The notes under the pieces are model-generated. The model had not been told where the DNA came from. It was given only the letters and a program-made list of their open reading frames with translations, and searched no databases. 36,200 nt of DNA from Methanothrix sp. (GTDB taxonomy: Archaea > Halobacteriota > Methanosarcinia > Methanotrichales > Methanotrichaceae), in NCBI RefSeq assembly GCF_024518575.1, contig NZ_JANIHG010000015.1:1-36200 (forward strand), written 5' to 3'. The position numbers and the translations under genes were made by a program. This document shows, piece by piece, positions 6,159 through 14,132 of this stretch. The first letter of the stretch is position 1. Each line of letters begins with the position of its first letter.

Positions 6159-8900
6159 CTAGCACTGGATCACCTTTCGGGCTGCGCTTAGTCCGGCATC
6201 TATAGCCGCCTTCAACCCTCCGACGTTCGGTCCTCCGCCCTGCGCCAGATCCGGCTTCCCTCCTCCCCCTCCGCCGATGTACTTTGCAGCGGCCCTAACG
6301 ATATCAGCAGCGTTCATCCCCCTCTCGATCCCGGACCTTCCCACAGATACCACGATCTTGGCTGCGCCGCCGCTGGCCCCGCCGAGTATCGCGACCATAT
6401 CGCTCTCTGAGAGCATAGTCGCGGCCTTTAGCAGGGTCTCGCCATCTGATTCTCCCAGGTCCCTGGCGACGATCCTCACACCATTCACATCCACAGCCTC
6501 TGCGGAGAGCGTCAGTATCCTGACCCTTGCAATCTCCTCTTTCAGATGCTCTATCTCCTTCTGCTGTTCCTTCCACTCCTCAAAGAACCTGGATACAGTC
6601 TTGGGAAGCTGCTCTATCGGCACCCTCAGAACTGATGCAGCCTCTGCGAGAATATCGTCCCTCTCCTGTATTCTGCGGACAGCTGCCTCTCCAGCTGCGA
6701 ACTCTATCCGCTCCACGCCATCCTGGACCCTTTCTGTCCTGAGTATCTTTATCGGGCCGATCATCCCTGTGTTTGTGACATGTGTGCCGGCGCAGGCCTC
6801 TATGTCAGATCCCACCCTGACGACGCGGATCTCCCTGCCTGGAGGCACGCCTCCCTGGTAGAGCTGGAAGCCGAAGAGCCTCTCGGCCTCCTCGCGCGGC
6901 ATGAACTCTGCGCTCACCGGAATCATCTCCATCACGCGCCGGTTCGCCTCGAGCTCTATCGCCTTCAGCTCCTCATCAGAGATCCTCCTGTAATGGGATA
7001 TGTCCAGCCTGGCCCGGTCCTCGCTCTTCTGAGCGCCGGCCTGCCAGACATGTCTCCCCAGGACACGCTTTGCGGAGTCGTTGATGATATGTGTGGCAGT
7101 GTGGTGCCTAGCGTGCGCCATTCTCCTGCGCATATCGATCCTTCCGGTGACTCTGTCGCCGGGGGAGAGCCCCTCTGGCTCCACCCGATGGAGAACAACG
7201 CCATCGATCATCTGGACATCAGTGACGTTGAAGATCTTCCCATCTTTCTCGAGGACGCCATGATCAGCGGGCTGGCCTCCTCCTTCAGGGTAGAATAGGG
7301 TTCTGTCAAGAACAACAGAGCCCTCGAATACTCCGAGAACTGTCGCCTCGAACTCCTGGTCGAAGGGTTTGTAGTAGAAGAGGCGCTCTGTCCTATCGAA
7401 CGGTGGTGAGCGTGTCTCCACCTCCTTCTGCTCGGCCCTGCTGTGGGTCGATGCGACTATGGAGTAGAAGTTATCCGGAAGCTCCACATCCACGCCGAGC
7501 GCGCCTGCGGTCTCCTTCGCGATCTCTGGAGGAATACCATGGGTATCGTAGAGGGATACGAGCTCTGTGAGTGGTATTCGACCGCCTTTCTTCGAGTAAT
7601 GCGATGCGATCTTCGAGACCATCCGGCTCCCCTTCTCAAGGGTCTCAGCATACCTCTCCTCCTCAAGCGAGAGGATCTCTGAGATCGTCTCCATCCGCTC
7701 CCTCCAGTCATCGTAGTCGAGCCTGGATATCTGCATCTCGACGATCTCTGAAAGCGGGATCTCCAGCTTGAGATCCTTCATCATCCGGAGGGTTCTGCGA
7801 ATCACGAGCCTCGCGAGGTAGCCGGCCTTGACGTTCGACGGTATTATGCCGTCTCCGAGCATGTATGCCAGGCATCTGGTGTGATCCGCGATCGCATAGA
7901 TCCTCTCCATGGGCGCCATTATGCGTTCGAGCCTCTCTGGAGTCGTGTTTATGCTCTCCGCGATCCTCTTTCTCAGATCCCTCAGCGATGCCCCGCTGAG
8001 ATCCATCATTCCTGCGAGCCTGGCGTTTCTCGCGAAGATCTCCGCGTACTCCGGATCCTGGAGATCGTGCTCCAGACCTGCCATATCTGATAGGGATTTC
8101 ACCACATCAGGGAAGACAGCGTCGTATATCGTGGGAGATCCCTTCGACGCCCAGACGAACCTCTCGAGCCCGTAGCCTGTGTCCACGATGTAGTTGTCCA
8201 TGCGGCTGTAGCGCTCACCCTTTATGAGGTACTCTCCCCTGGAATCGAGCCTCAGATTCATGAAGACCAGGGTCGCGAGCTCAAGACCACCAACGAGCAC
8301 CTCAAGGCTCGGTCCCGCGTTGCCACCTCCAGCCCATGGGGACTCTTTGTATGTAATGATCTCAGGATTCACTCCCAGCCCGAGGAGGAGCTCATCACAC
8401 AGCTCCACGGTCCTGTCCTTCCAGTAGATCTCGTGCTCCTTTGTGTTGAAGACGTGATGCGCCATCATCTCAAACGTCGTGAGGTGCCTGCCGCTCCGTC
8501 CCACGGAATCGAGATCGTCCAGCCTGATACAGGGCTGGGAGATGGTGAGAGGGTTGGCTGGCGGCGGGACCTGGCCGGATGTGACAAAGGGCTGGAAGTC
8601 GGCTATCGATGCTATGGTGAGGTAGATATCGTCCCTCCATCTCGCAACCACAGGATACCTCGGTACCCTGGTGTGACCGTGCGCCTCGAAGAATCTCAGG
8701 TAATGCTCGCGCATTGAGTCCAGTCCCATCTCCCTGAAAACAGGAGAGCCTATGAATGAGTACGGATCGCACGGCGGATCCCCACAGGTCCTCCTCGAGG
8801 CATCCCTGGTCCAGAACCTGCCGCCGCAGCTCTCGCACACCTTGCGAACAAACCCCTCTGCCCTGAAGAATTCCAGTTGGTACTCGTCCTCGGGAAACAT
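6159..8900 (-). CDS. alaS: Alanyl-tRNA synthetase, archaeal type
   Basis: A 913-residue class II synthetase that charges tRNA-Ala. The archaeal N-terminal extension has a zinc-binding cluster (CESCGGRFWTRDASRRTCGDPPC, about 18-40). The catalytic core follows (YLRFFEAHGHTRVPRYPVVARW, with class II motif 2 further on). The editing domain carries HTATH (the HxxxH motif in ARHHTATHIIN) and CAGTHV. The C-terminal DHHA1 domain ends with a glycine-rich stretch and KPDLAQGGGPNVGG. The length is normal for archaeal AlaRS. On the minus strand GATAAGATATTC at about 8928-8939 could be the TATA box, giving a near-leaderless message and a divergent promoter shared with the gene at 8964. Confidence 0.95.
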   Translation of the reverse strand: MFPEDEYQLEFFRAEGFVRKVCESCGGRFWTRDASRRTCGDPPCDPYSFIGSPVFREMGLDSMREHYLRFFEAHGHTRVPRYPVVARWRDDIYLTIASIADFQPFVTSGQVPPPANPLTISQPCIRLDDLDSVGRSGRHLTTFEMMAHHVFNTKEHEIYWKDRTVELCDELLLGLGVNPEIITYKESPWAGGGNAGPSLEVLVGGLELATLVFMNLRLDSRGEYLIKGERYSRMDNYIVDTGYGLERFVWASKGSPTIYDAVFPDVVKSLSDMAGLEHDLQDPEYAEIFARNARLAGMMDLSGASLRDLRKRIAESINTTPERLERIMAPMERIYAIADHTRCLAYMLGDGIIPSNVKAGYLARLVIRRTLRMMKDLKLEIPLSEIVEMQISRLDYDDWRERMETISEILSLEEERYAETLEKGSRMVSKIASHYSKKGGRIPLTELVSLYDTHGIPPEIAKETAGALGVDVELPDNFYSIVASTHSRAEQKEVETRSPPFDRTERLFYYKPFDQEFEATVLGVFEGSVVLDRTLFYPEGGGQPADHGVLEKDGKIFNVTDVQMIDGVVLHRVEPEGLSPGDRVTGRIDMRRRMAHARHHTATHIINDSAKRVLGRHVWQAGAQKSEDRARLDISHYRRISDEELKAIELEANRRVMEMIPVSAEFMPREEAERLFGFQLYQGGVPPGREIRVVRVGSDIEACAGTHVTNTGMIGPIKILRTERVQDGVERIEFAAGEAAVRRIQERDDILAEAASVLRVPIEQLPKTVSRFFEEWKEQQKEIEHLKEEIARVRILTLSAEAVDVNGVRIVARDLGESDGETLLKAATMLSESDMVAILGGASGGAAKIVVSVGRSGIERGMNAADIVRAAAKYIGGGGGGKPDLAQGGGPNVGGLKAAIDAGLSAARKVIQC

Positions 8901-8927
8901 ATCAATCTACCAGCGTGATACAGAGCG

Positions 8928-8950
8928 AATATCTTATCAGCTCTAAAAGA
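8928..8950. promoter_or_regulatory. Compact divergent promoter, alaS and MJ1316-domain gene
   Basis: Only 63 bases separate the divergent starts at 8900 and 8964. AATATCTTATC can be read in both directions about 25-35 bases from each start. Confidence 0.35.
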
Positions 8951-8963
8951 CTTTCTGAGCACG

Positions 8964-9245
8964 ATGGATGAGCTGTTTCCATTCGGCAGGCATCCGAAGC
9001 GCGTGCTGAACGAGATGAAATGGCGCGGCCTTGACCTGGCGGATACAGAGATAGAGATACTCCACCGGGGCGCGCCTTCGGACAGGATCCGCGCAAGAGC
9101 GAGCGAGATCACTTTAGGCAGGTCATTCTTCACGTACATGGGCACCGAGATACCGTACCACAGGATCGAGAAGATAGTCTACAGGGGCCGGACGGTATTC
9201 TCCCGCGCGGATATAGTGAAGGGTCAGCAGTCGTCAACCAGCTGA
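8964..9245 (+). CDS. DUF504 / MJ1316 RNA cyclic group end recognition domain protein
   Basis: A 93-residue protein fitting UPF0248 (PF04457). Family hallmarks are visible: RVLNEMKWRG near the start, IEILHRGAPSDRIRARASEI in the middle with the conserved HRG, and TEIPYHRIEKIVYRG near the end with the conserved HRI. The domain is thought to recognise RNA ends carrying cyclic phosphate and to take part in RNA repair or processing; that role comes from family comparisons. It may share a promoter with alaS and is followed by the gene at 9328 after 80 bases. Confidence 0.8.
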   Translation: MDELFPFGRHPKRVLNEMKWRGLDLADTEIEILHRGAPSDRIRARASEITLGRSFFTYMGTEIPYHRIEKIVYRGRTVFSRADIVKGQQSSTS

Positions 9246-9327
9246 ACGCTCTCACTGCTCTTGCATCGCGAACGCTTCGAACGCTTCTGATGTCGTTTCG
9301 GCTCTCCGAGCGTCAAGGGGGTTTGTG

Positions 9328-10206
9328 ATGAACCTGGAAGCGCTGCTGAGGTACATAAACGAGAGGCGTGTGAGAATACATTGGAAAGACAGCTTCATGA
9401 GCGGTTTCTCCTCTGTCAGGGGCACCGAGCCGAGCATTCAGGATACCTTCTTCGCCATGGCATGTCTCAGGATGCTGAACGCTGCATCCCCAGATGATGA
9501 GATCGTCTCTTTCATCTGCAGCCACGATCATCTCGATCTCAGCCGCGCCTATTACGCAGCAGGATGCCTGAGGCTGGCCGGATGCATGCCTGAGCTGAAC
9601 GACGGAAAGCTCGAATGGCGGTACCGGGGAGAGCATCGCGAGATAGAGTGCTTCATTCCCCAGACTTCGCTCATCAGGTACTTCGAGTACGATCTCTACG
9701 GTATGTACGGATCCAGCATCTTCTCGTCCTCCCTGGGCACGCTTCTCAAGCGCCTCGAGCTTGGCGCTGTGAATTCTGATGAAGATATGGAGAGAATCGT
9801 GCGATCTGCGTTTCTGCTCCTGGAAAAGAGCCGTCAGCTCGTTAGAGCCCACATGGCGCTGGAGATACTTGATGCGATCGATAAGAGAGGTTTTCCGGTG
9901 AAGCTCCCGGAATCTCACGTCAAAAACCTCTCAAGGCTGCTTGAGAGCTGCGAAACCGGAAGGGGCTACACACCAACCCCGGAATCCACCACAGAGACGC
10001 TCGAGAGCACATACGCAGGCTGCATGATCGCTAGGCATCTGAAAAAGAGAGAACCCCAGGGGCTCAGATCATTTGTAGATCTTCTCCAGAACGATAATGG
10101 AGGCTTCAGGAGGTCTCCTTTCGGCGGCATATCGACGCTCGAGCACTGCTACCTGGCACTCCGGGTCGCTGGCGGTGGCCGCGATATCACGAATATGGTT
10201 CCGTGA
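9328..10206 (+). CDS. Terpenoid-cyclase/prenyltransferase-fold-like protein
   Basis: A 292-residue soluble protein of helical repeats. The C-terminal DNGGFRRSPFGGISTLEHCYLAL has the GGF...ST.E..Y.AL pattern of squalene-cyclase/protein prenyltransferase beta (alpha/alpha barrel) repeats. Weaker versions appear at SIQDTFFAMACLRML (about 36-50), GRGYTPTPESTTETLESTYAGC and SRAYYAAGCLRLAG. The cyclase DxDD motif and a clear prenyltransferase zinc site are absent, so an enzyme role is not supported; it may be a binding scaffold. Start: ATG 9328 preceded by AAGGGGG; GTG 9325 is also in frame. The gene lies on the same strand 82 bases after the MJ1316-domain gene. Confident as a gene, modest on the family. 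Confidence 0.7.
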   Translation: MNLEALLRYINERRVRIHWKDSFMSGFSSVRGTEPSIQDTFFAMACLRMLNAASPDDEIVSFICSHDHLDLSRAYYAAGCLRLAGCMPELNDGKLEWRYRGEHREIECFIPQTSLIRYFEYDLYGMYGSSIFSSSLGTLLKRLELGAVNSDEDMERIVRSAFLLLEKSRQLVRAHMALEILDAIDKRGFPVKLPESHVKNLSRLLESCETGRGYTPTPESTTETLESTYAGCMIARHLKKREPQGLRSFVDLLQNDNGGFRRSPFGGISTLEHCYLALRVAGGGRDITNMVP

Positions 10207-10280
10207 GAGGCCTCCAGGAATCGATTGTTGCTTGAATCGCCGAACCAGCTGCATGCATTCTATTACATCTCCCAGGATAT

Positions 10281-10805
10281 TCAGCTCGTCCCGGGCGATC
10301 CTGACTCGAAGTAATCGCACCGATCGACACCCTCCAGCTCGATCACCACTGGCGTGCAGGTCCCAGACCTTATCGCCCTGAGGGTGGCCTGAAAGACTGC
10401 GCCTTCGGTTATGTTGTACTTCTCAAGAAATGCCGGCCCCGGGTACCAGGAGTTGCACAGCTGCAACAGCAGACTGCAGTTACCGCTCTGGTTGAGGTGA
10501 TCGGAGACCCACACCGGCAGGTCTTCAGATGGAATGAACGTGTACCTCACCTCGTATCCGGCGTATCCCGGCCCTCCTGTGACCAAGGCCTGGCCTGCCG
10601 ATTCGTTTGTCTGCATCACCGAACAGATCGTGGCAGTCCCGTTGTACATATCGTACTCACAGGGCCCGCCGACCATCACCGGCTCATCTCCTGAAGAACT
10701 GCTGTTCAAAAGAGAAGCGCTTCCCGCCATCGACTCGACGCTGGCAGCATCTGCGATGGCTGCAATCATCAGCAGAAGCAAGAACAGAGTGCTCATGGTT
10801 CTCAT
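10281..10805 (-). CDS. Secreted hypothetical protein
   Basis: A 174-residue exported protein. Residues 1-20 form a signal peptide (MRTMSTLFLLLLMIAAIADA). The mature chain is rich in Gly, Ser and Asn, has several N-glycosylation sequons (NGT, NES, NQS, NCS, NIT) and six cysteines in its second half, suggesting disulphides. There is no membrane anchor at the C-terminus. No named family recognised. A TATA-like AAGATAATAACC at about 10828-10839 lies 25-30 bases before the ATG, so the transcript is probably leaderless. The neighbouring gene at 9328 converges with a 74-base gap. Confidence 0.7.
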   Translation of the reverse strand: MRTMSTLFLLLLMIAAIADAASVESMAGSASLLNSSSSGDEPVMVGGPCEYDMYNGTATICSVMQTNESAGQALVTGGPGYAGYEVRYTFIPSEDLPVWVSDHLNQSGNCSLLLQLCNSWYPGPAFLEKYNITEGAVFQATLRAIRSGTCTPVVIELEGVDRCDYFESGSPGTS

Positions 10806-10937
10806 ATGTGCAATAACGAGCTGATCGGTTATTATCTTTCCTGTATGTGCATCTCATGGCAGGGATTATATGCATCTGAACACGTGGCATATGACCCTTA
10901 TTCCCTGATCAAATTAAGCACTGCAGGAGCCGGAAGG

Positions 10938-10945
10938 TTTAAATA
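10938..10945 (+). promoter_or_regulatory. TATA box of the ADH synthase gene
   Basis: TTTAAATA, with an A/G-rich stretch just before it that could be the BRE. It lies about 70 bases before the ATG at 11013, giving a leader of about 45 bases. Confidence 0.5.
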
Positions 10946-10969
10946 CGGACTTGAAGTACAAGATGATAC

Positions 10970-10998
10970 ATCAATGCATTAAAAATTGCATAATTGAT
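10970..10998. promoter_or_regulatory. Inverted repeat at the expected transcription start
   Basis: ATCAATGCA (10970-10978) faces TGCAT-A-ATTGAT (10987-10998), an inverted repeat with a short insertion in the right arm, centred on TTAAAAAT. It lies 25-50 bases after the TATA box, the right place for a repressor site; the regulator is unknown. Confidence 0.4.
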
Positions 10999-11012
10999 CG
11001 TGGTGTTGCATC

Positions 11013-11822
11013 ATGTACGGAAAGGCTGTCAGGCTTGAGAGGATTGTGAACCGTGCGACCGGGCGTTCTGTCATAGTGCCGATGGACCATGGTGTTACTC
11101 TGGGTCCGGTAAGAGGCATAAGATCTCTGAAGAGCACTGTTGATGCAGTTGCGTCAGCCGGAGCAGATGCGGCCGTTGTTCATAAGGGTGCTGCGATATT
11201 CGGCCACCGTGGGTACGGGCGCGATCTTGGCCTGATAGTTCATCTCTCAGCATCCACATCACTCGGCCCGGATCCAAACAACAAGGTGCTTGTGGCCACT
11301 GTGGAGGAGGCGATAAAGCTCGGAGCAGATGGCGTCAGCGTTCATGTCAATATCGGCGCTGAGGACGAGGCTCAGATGCTATCCCTCCTCGGATCGGTCT
11401 CGAGAAGCTGCCAGGAGTGGGGGATGCCGTTGATTGCGATGATGTATCCGCGCGGGCGCAGGATCTCGAATGAGTACGCGGAGGAGTTCGTCGGACATGC
11501 AGCCAGGGTCGGCGCTGAGCTTGGAGCAGATATGGTCAAAACATCCTACACAGGAGATCCAGACAGCTTCTCCCGGGTCGTGGATGGGTGCCCTGTGCCG
11601 CTGGTCGTGGCTGGCGGGCCCAAGGTCAGCTCTGAGATGGATCTGCTGAGAATGGTCCGGGACGCAATAGACGCCGGAGCGAGCGGCGTCGCCATAGGCA
11701 GAAACATATTCCAGCACGAGAGCCCCTCGCTCATCACGAGAAGGATATGCGCTGTTGTGCACAAGGGTTACACGCCGGAGGAGGCTATGGGCATCGCCGT
11801 CCCTGAGGATGGCGGCAGATAG
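11013..11822 (+). CDS. aroA': 2-amino-3,7-dideoxy-D-threo-hept-6-ulosonate synthase (class I aldolase family)
   Basis: A 269-residue TIM-barrel aldolase of the archaeal FBA/ADH synthase family. [10 protein letters not shown] (23-32) carries the conserved Asp25-His26. Tyr145 in MMYPRG and Lys176 in MVKTSYTGD are the proton donor and the Schiff-base lysine. AGGPK and [13 protein letters not shown] form the phosphate site. In methanogens this group condenses 6-deoxy-5-ketofructose 1-phosphate with aspartate semialdehyde, the first step of the archaeal route to dehydroquinate and aromatic amino acids. True fructose-bisphosphate aldolases are close relatives, but the MDHGVTLGP opening and the length favour ADH synthase. 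The usual partner, dehydroquinate synthase II, is not adjacent here. The regulatory repeat before it suggests control. Confidence 0.85.
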   Translation: MYGKAVRLERIVNRATGRSVIVPMDHGVTLGPVRGIRSLKSTVDAVASAGADAAVVHKGAAIFGHRGYGRDLGLIVHLSASTSLGPDPNNKVLVATVEEAIKLGADGVSVHVNIGAEDEAQMLSLLGSVSRSCQEWGMPLIAMMYPRGRRISNEYAEEFVGHAARVGAELGADMVKTSYTGDPDSFSRVVDGCPVPLVVAGGPKVSSEMDLLRMVRDAIDAGASGVAIGRNIFQHESPSLITRRICAVVHKGYTPEEAMGIAVPEDGGR

Positions 11823-11857
11823 TTCTCACGTTTCTGAGAATCAGCGATATCAGCATG

Positions 11858-11968
11858 TGCTGTGTTGAATAATGTTTGAGAATCCGATAGTAGGGATTCA
11901 TACGAATTGCAATTCTAGTAAAAATCGATAGCTCTCGACCTTAGAGCTCTTAATTATTCAACACAGCA
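11858..11968. mobile_element. 111-bp MITE with perfect 16-bp ends and 8-bp target duplication
   Basis: TGCTGTGTTGAATAAT (11858-11873) is the exact reverse complement of ATTATTCAACACAGCA (11953-11968). Both ends are flanked by the direct repeat TCAGCATG (11850-11857 and 11969-11976), a textbook 8-bp target duplication. The 79 internal bases have no coding frame. A diverged relative lies at 538-653. The parent transposase is not in the window. Confidence 0.85.
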
Positions 11969-11978
11969 TCAGCATGAA

Positions 11979-11990
11979 CATATTTTTAAT
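11979..11990 (+). promoter_or_regulatory. TATA box of the diphthine-ammonia ligase gene
   Basis: CATATTTTTAAT, about 25-30 bases before ATG 12013. This points to a leaderless message and to ATG 12013 as the true start. The MITE target duplication ends 2 bases before it. Confidence 0.5.
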
Positions 11991-12012
11991 CAATGCCCGC
12001 TTCGCTCACATC

Positions 12013-12729
12013 ATGAACCTTGGAGTTCTATTCAGCGGCGGCAAGGACTCTGTGTTCGCATGTTACAGGGCGATGGAGAAGGAGGATGTCAAGTGTCTCA
12101 TCACCCTCATCTCTGAGAATGAGGAGAGCTACATGTTCCACACGCCGAATATAGGGCTCGCAGAGCTCGTGGCATCCGCCATTGGTATTGATATCCTCAA
12201 GTGGCGAACGCCTGGGGTGGAGGAGATGGAGCTGGAGGATCTGAGAGATGCGATCATCGAAGCGCGCAGGCTTTACGGTATTGAGGGGATAGTGACTGGC
12301 GCGATCGAGTCTGTCTATCAGTCCTCTAGAATCCAGAGGATCTGCAGCGAGCTCGATCTCTGGTGCTTCAACCCGCTCTGGCAGATAGATCAGCTCGATT
12401 ATCTGAAAATGCTGATAGCCCACGGCTTCAGGGTCATCGTGACGGGCGTATTCGCTTACCCTCTTGATGAGAGCTTTCTGGGCGCGGAGATTGATGATGG
12501 GATGATAGCAAAGCTTGAGATGCTTCAAAAAAGATACGGAATAAGTCCCTCGGGAGAGGGTGGCGAGCTGGAGACGCTGGTCTTGGACGGGCCAATATTC
12601 AGGCGGCGGCTGGAGGTGCTCAGAGCTGCGCGGCTCTTCAGCGGTAATCGGGGGAGGTACGTGATCGAGTCCGCGAGGCTCGCCGAGAAGCCGGGGCATC
12701 CGAACAACAGGGTTGCGCAGAGGAGCTGA
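12013..12729 (+). CDS. dph6: Diphthine-ammonia ligase (PP-loop ATPase)
   Basis: A 238-residue ATP-binding protein of the Dph6 / ATP_bind_4 family. The PP-loop SGGKDS is at residues 8-13 after MNLGVLF. EGIVTGAIESVYQSSRIQRICSEL and the FNPLWQIDQLDYLKMLI segment are family signatures, as is SPSGEGGELETLVLDGP near the C-terminus. The enzyme amidates diphthine on elongation factor 2 to give diphthamide. Start: an earlier in-frame ATG at 11974 lies inside the target duplication of the MITE and before the TATA box, so ATG 12013 is preferred. The glutaminase-like gene follows 7 bases after the stop and is probably in the same operon. Confidence 0.88.
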   Translation: MNLGVLFSGGKDSVFACYRAMEKEDVKCLITLISENEESYMFHTPNIGLAELVASAIGIDILKWRTPGVEEMELEDLRDAIIEARRLYGIEGIVTGAIESVYQSSRIQRICSELDLWCFNPLWQIDQLDYLKMLIAHGFRVIVTGVFAYPLDESFLGAEIDDGMIAKLEMLQKRYGISPSGEGGELETLVLDGPIFRRRLEVLRAARLFSGNRGRYVIESARLAEKPGHPNNRVAQRS

Positions 12730-12736
12730 TGATACG

Positions 12737-13279
12737 GTGATTCTTGTCCTGGACCTCTGCTATCGCGCAGGCTCGCTCTCCAGGTACGAGTTCGTCGAGC
12801 CAGTTGCAGCTGCGCTTCGCAGGGCCGGCGCGGAGATCGATATTCTGCATTACAGAGAGCTTGATGATCCATCTGGTTACGACAAGGTGGTGCTCTGCGG
12901 GACAGCTCTAAAAGACAGGCGCTGTCTTGATGATGCAGAGCAGCTCTCCTGGATACAGGAATGGAAACGCCCGATGCTGGGGATATCCACCGGAGCAGCT
13001 CTCATATGCTCTGTTCTCGGCGGGGGAGTGCTGCCAGGCGTCCACATCGGGATGGATGATGTGAGGATCATCGCTGAGACACGGCTGCTCGGAGAGCCGC
13101 GGAAGATACCTGCGTTCCATCTGCACAGCGTTCGCCTGGCGCTTCCATCTGAACTGATTGAGGTGGCGGAGAAGTGTGAGGCTTTTATGTGCCGCGATCG
13201 CCCCGTCTACGGCCTTTTATTCGATCCGGAGGTCAGAAACCGCTGGATCCTCGATAGGTTTGTGAAGTGCGAGAAGTGA
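12737..13279 (+). CDS. Class I glutamine amidotransferase-like protein with altered active site
   Basis: A 180-residue protein with the GATase1 layout, but the catalytic residues are replaced. The nucleophile elbow reads GISTGAA (82-88), with Ser84 where GxCxG has Cys. The usual FHPE near the C-terminus reads FDPE (162-165), with Asp163 in place of His; the Glu remains. It therefore probably does not hydrolyse glutamine by the standard mechanism. Start: GTG 12737, 7 bases after the dph6 stop; an in-frame TTG at 12713 would overlap dph6. The tight spacing suggests co-expression, but whether it acts with Dph6 is not known. Confidence 0.75.
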   Translation: MILVLDLCYRAGSLSRYEFVEPVAAALRRAGAEIDILHYRELDDPSGYDKVVLCGTALKDRRCLDDAEQLSWIQEWKRPMLGISTGAALICSVLGGGVLPGVHIGMDDVRIIAETRLLGEPRKIPAFHLHSVRLALPSELIEVAEKCEAFMCRDRPVYGLLFDPEVRNRWILDRFVKCEK

Positions 13280-13393
13280 GCCGCATGAATCCATCCAGCA
13301 TAATCGCCATGCTCAAAGATCAGGGTGACAATTAGCTCTCCTGAATCCCCGTACCGCATGTTCGGCCATGGAGATTCACCGGCCGGAAATGCT

Positions 13394-13402
13394 TTTATAA
13401 AA
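13394..13402 (+). promoter_or_regulatory. TATA box of the exported NEW3-like protein
   Basis: TTTATAAAA, 19-27 bases before ATG 13421. It supports that start, with a leaderless message, over an in-frame ATG at 13325. Confidence 0.55.
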
Positions 13403-13420
13403 TTTGACGATGTAACTACC

Positions 13421-13951
13421 ATGAGAAAACTCGCCCTGATTGTGATTATATATGCGGCTCTGAGTGCTGCAGCAGCCACGCCTTACTTCAAGGTCATTGA
13501 CGCGCCTGACGCGATCGTTCAGCCAAACACAACAATAACACTGCCAATAACAATACAGAACATAGGCGGTGATGGAGCGTATGCTAGGCTCGTGTTCAGA
13601 GGCCTGCCCCCTGGCATATCAGTCTCGAATGTGACGAGAGCCAGATGGGTCTATCCTGGCGGCAGGATGACTTTCAATGTGAACCTGTCCGCAGGAGAAA
13701 TCCCTCCCGCGAATCATACGATAGAGGTAGGTGTTGCTGCAAAGGGCTCTCCTCCAAACTACAGGAGCTTCCATCTGATCGTCGAGAACGTGAGCGAGGA
13801 GGGGGAGATTGCTAAAGAGGAGATGGCCGGAGAGCATCCTGAGATAAAGAACGTGAGCGATGGCGCAGAGAGGCAGATTCCAGCAGCTGGTGCGCTATGG
13901 TCGCTGCTCGCGGTGGCTGCAGCGACCATGGTATCCAGGAGAGAGCGTTGA
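13421..13951 (+). CDS. Exported membrane-anchored Ig-like (NEW3/CARDB-like) protein
   Basis: A 176-residue surface protein. Residues 1-19 are a signal peptide (MRKLALIVIIYAALSAAAA). Residues about 20-125 form one beta-sandwich: IVQPNTTITLPITIQNIGG, RLVFRGLPPGISVS, YPGGRMTFNVNLS and NHTIEVGVAAKG are the alternating strands of NEW3/CARDB-type domains. A charged linker rich in Glu follows, then a C-terminal membrane segment (PAAGALWSLLAVAAATMV) ending SRRER. Several N-glycosylation sequons are present. It should face outside, tethered by its C-terminus. The start is set by the TATA box. Ligand unknown. Confidence 0.7.
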   Translation: MRKLALIVIIYAALSAAAATPYFKVIDAPDAIVQPNTTITLPITIQNIGGDGAYARLVFRGLPPGISVSNVTRARWVYPGGRMTFNVNLSAGEIPPANHTIEVGVAAKGSPPNYRSFHLIVENVSEEGEIAKEEMAGEHPEIKNVSDGAERQIPAAGALWSLLAVAAATMVSRRER

Positions 13952-14132
13952 TGTTCATCTGGGACGCTCAATACATGAGCCTGATGTTTGGCGCATGAGG
14001 ATCTCGTGACATTCAGCGGCGCAGCTGTGTGTCTCCGGGAGTTCACATAGTGGACTGCATTTCCTTAATGGAGCGGCTTCCTCATGGAAGCGAATGCCTT
14101 CACCCAGAGGCTATGAGCAACCTTCATCTACC

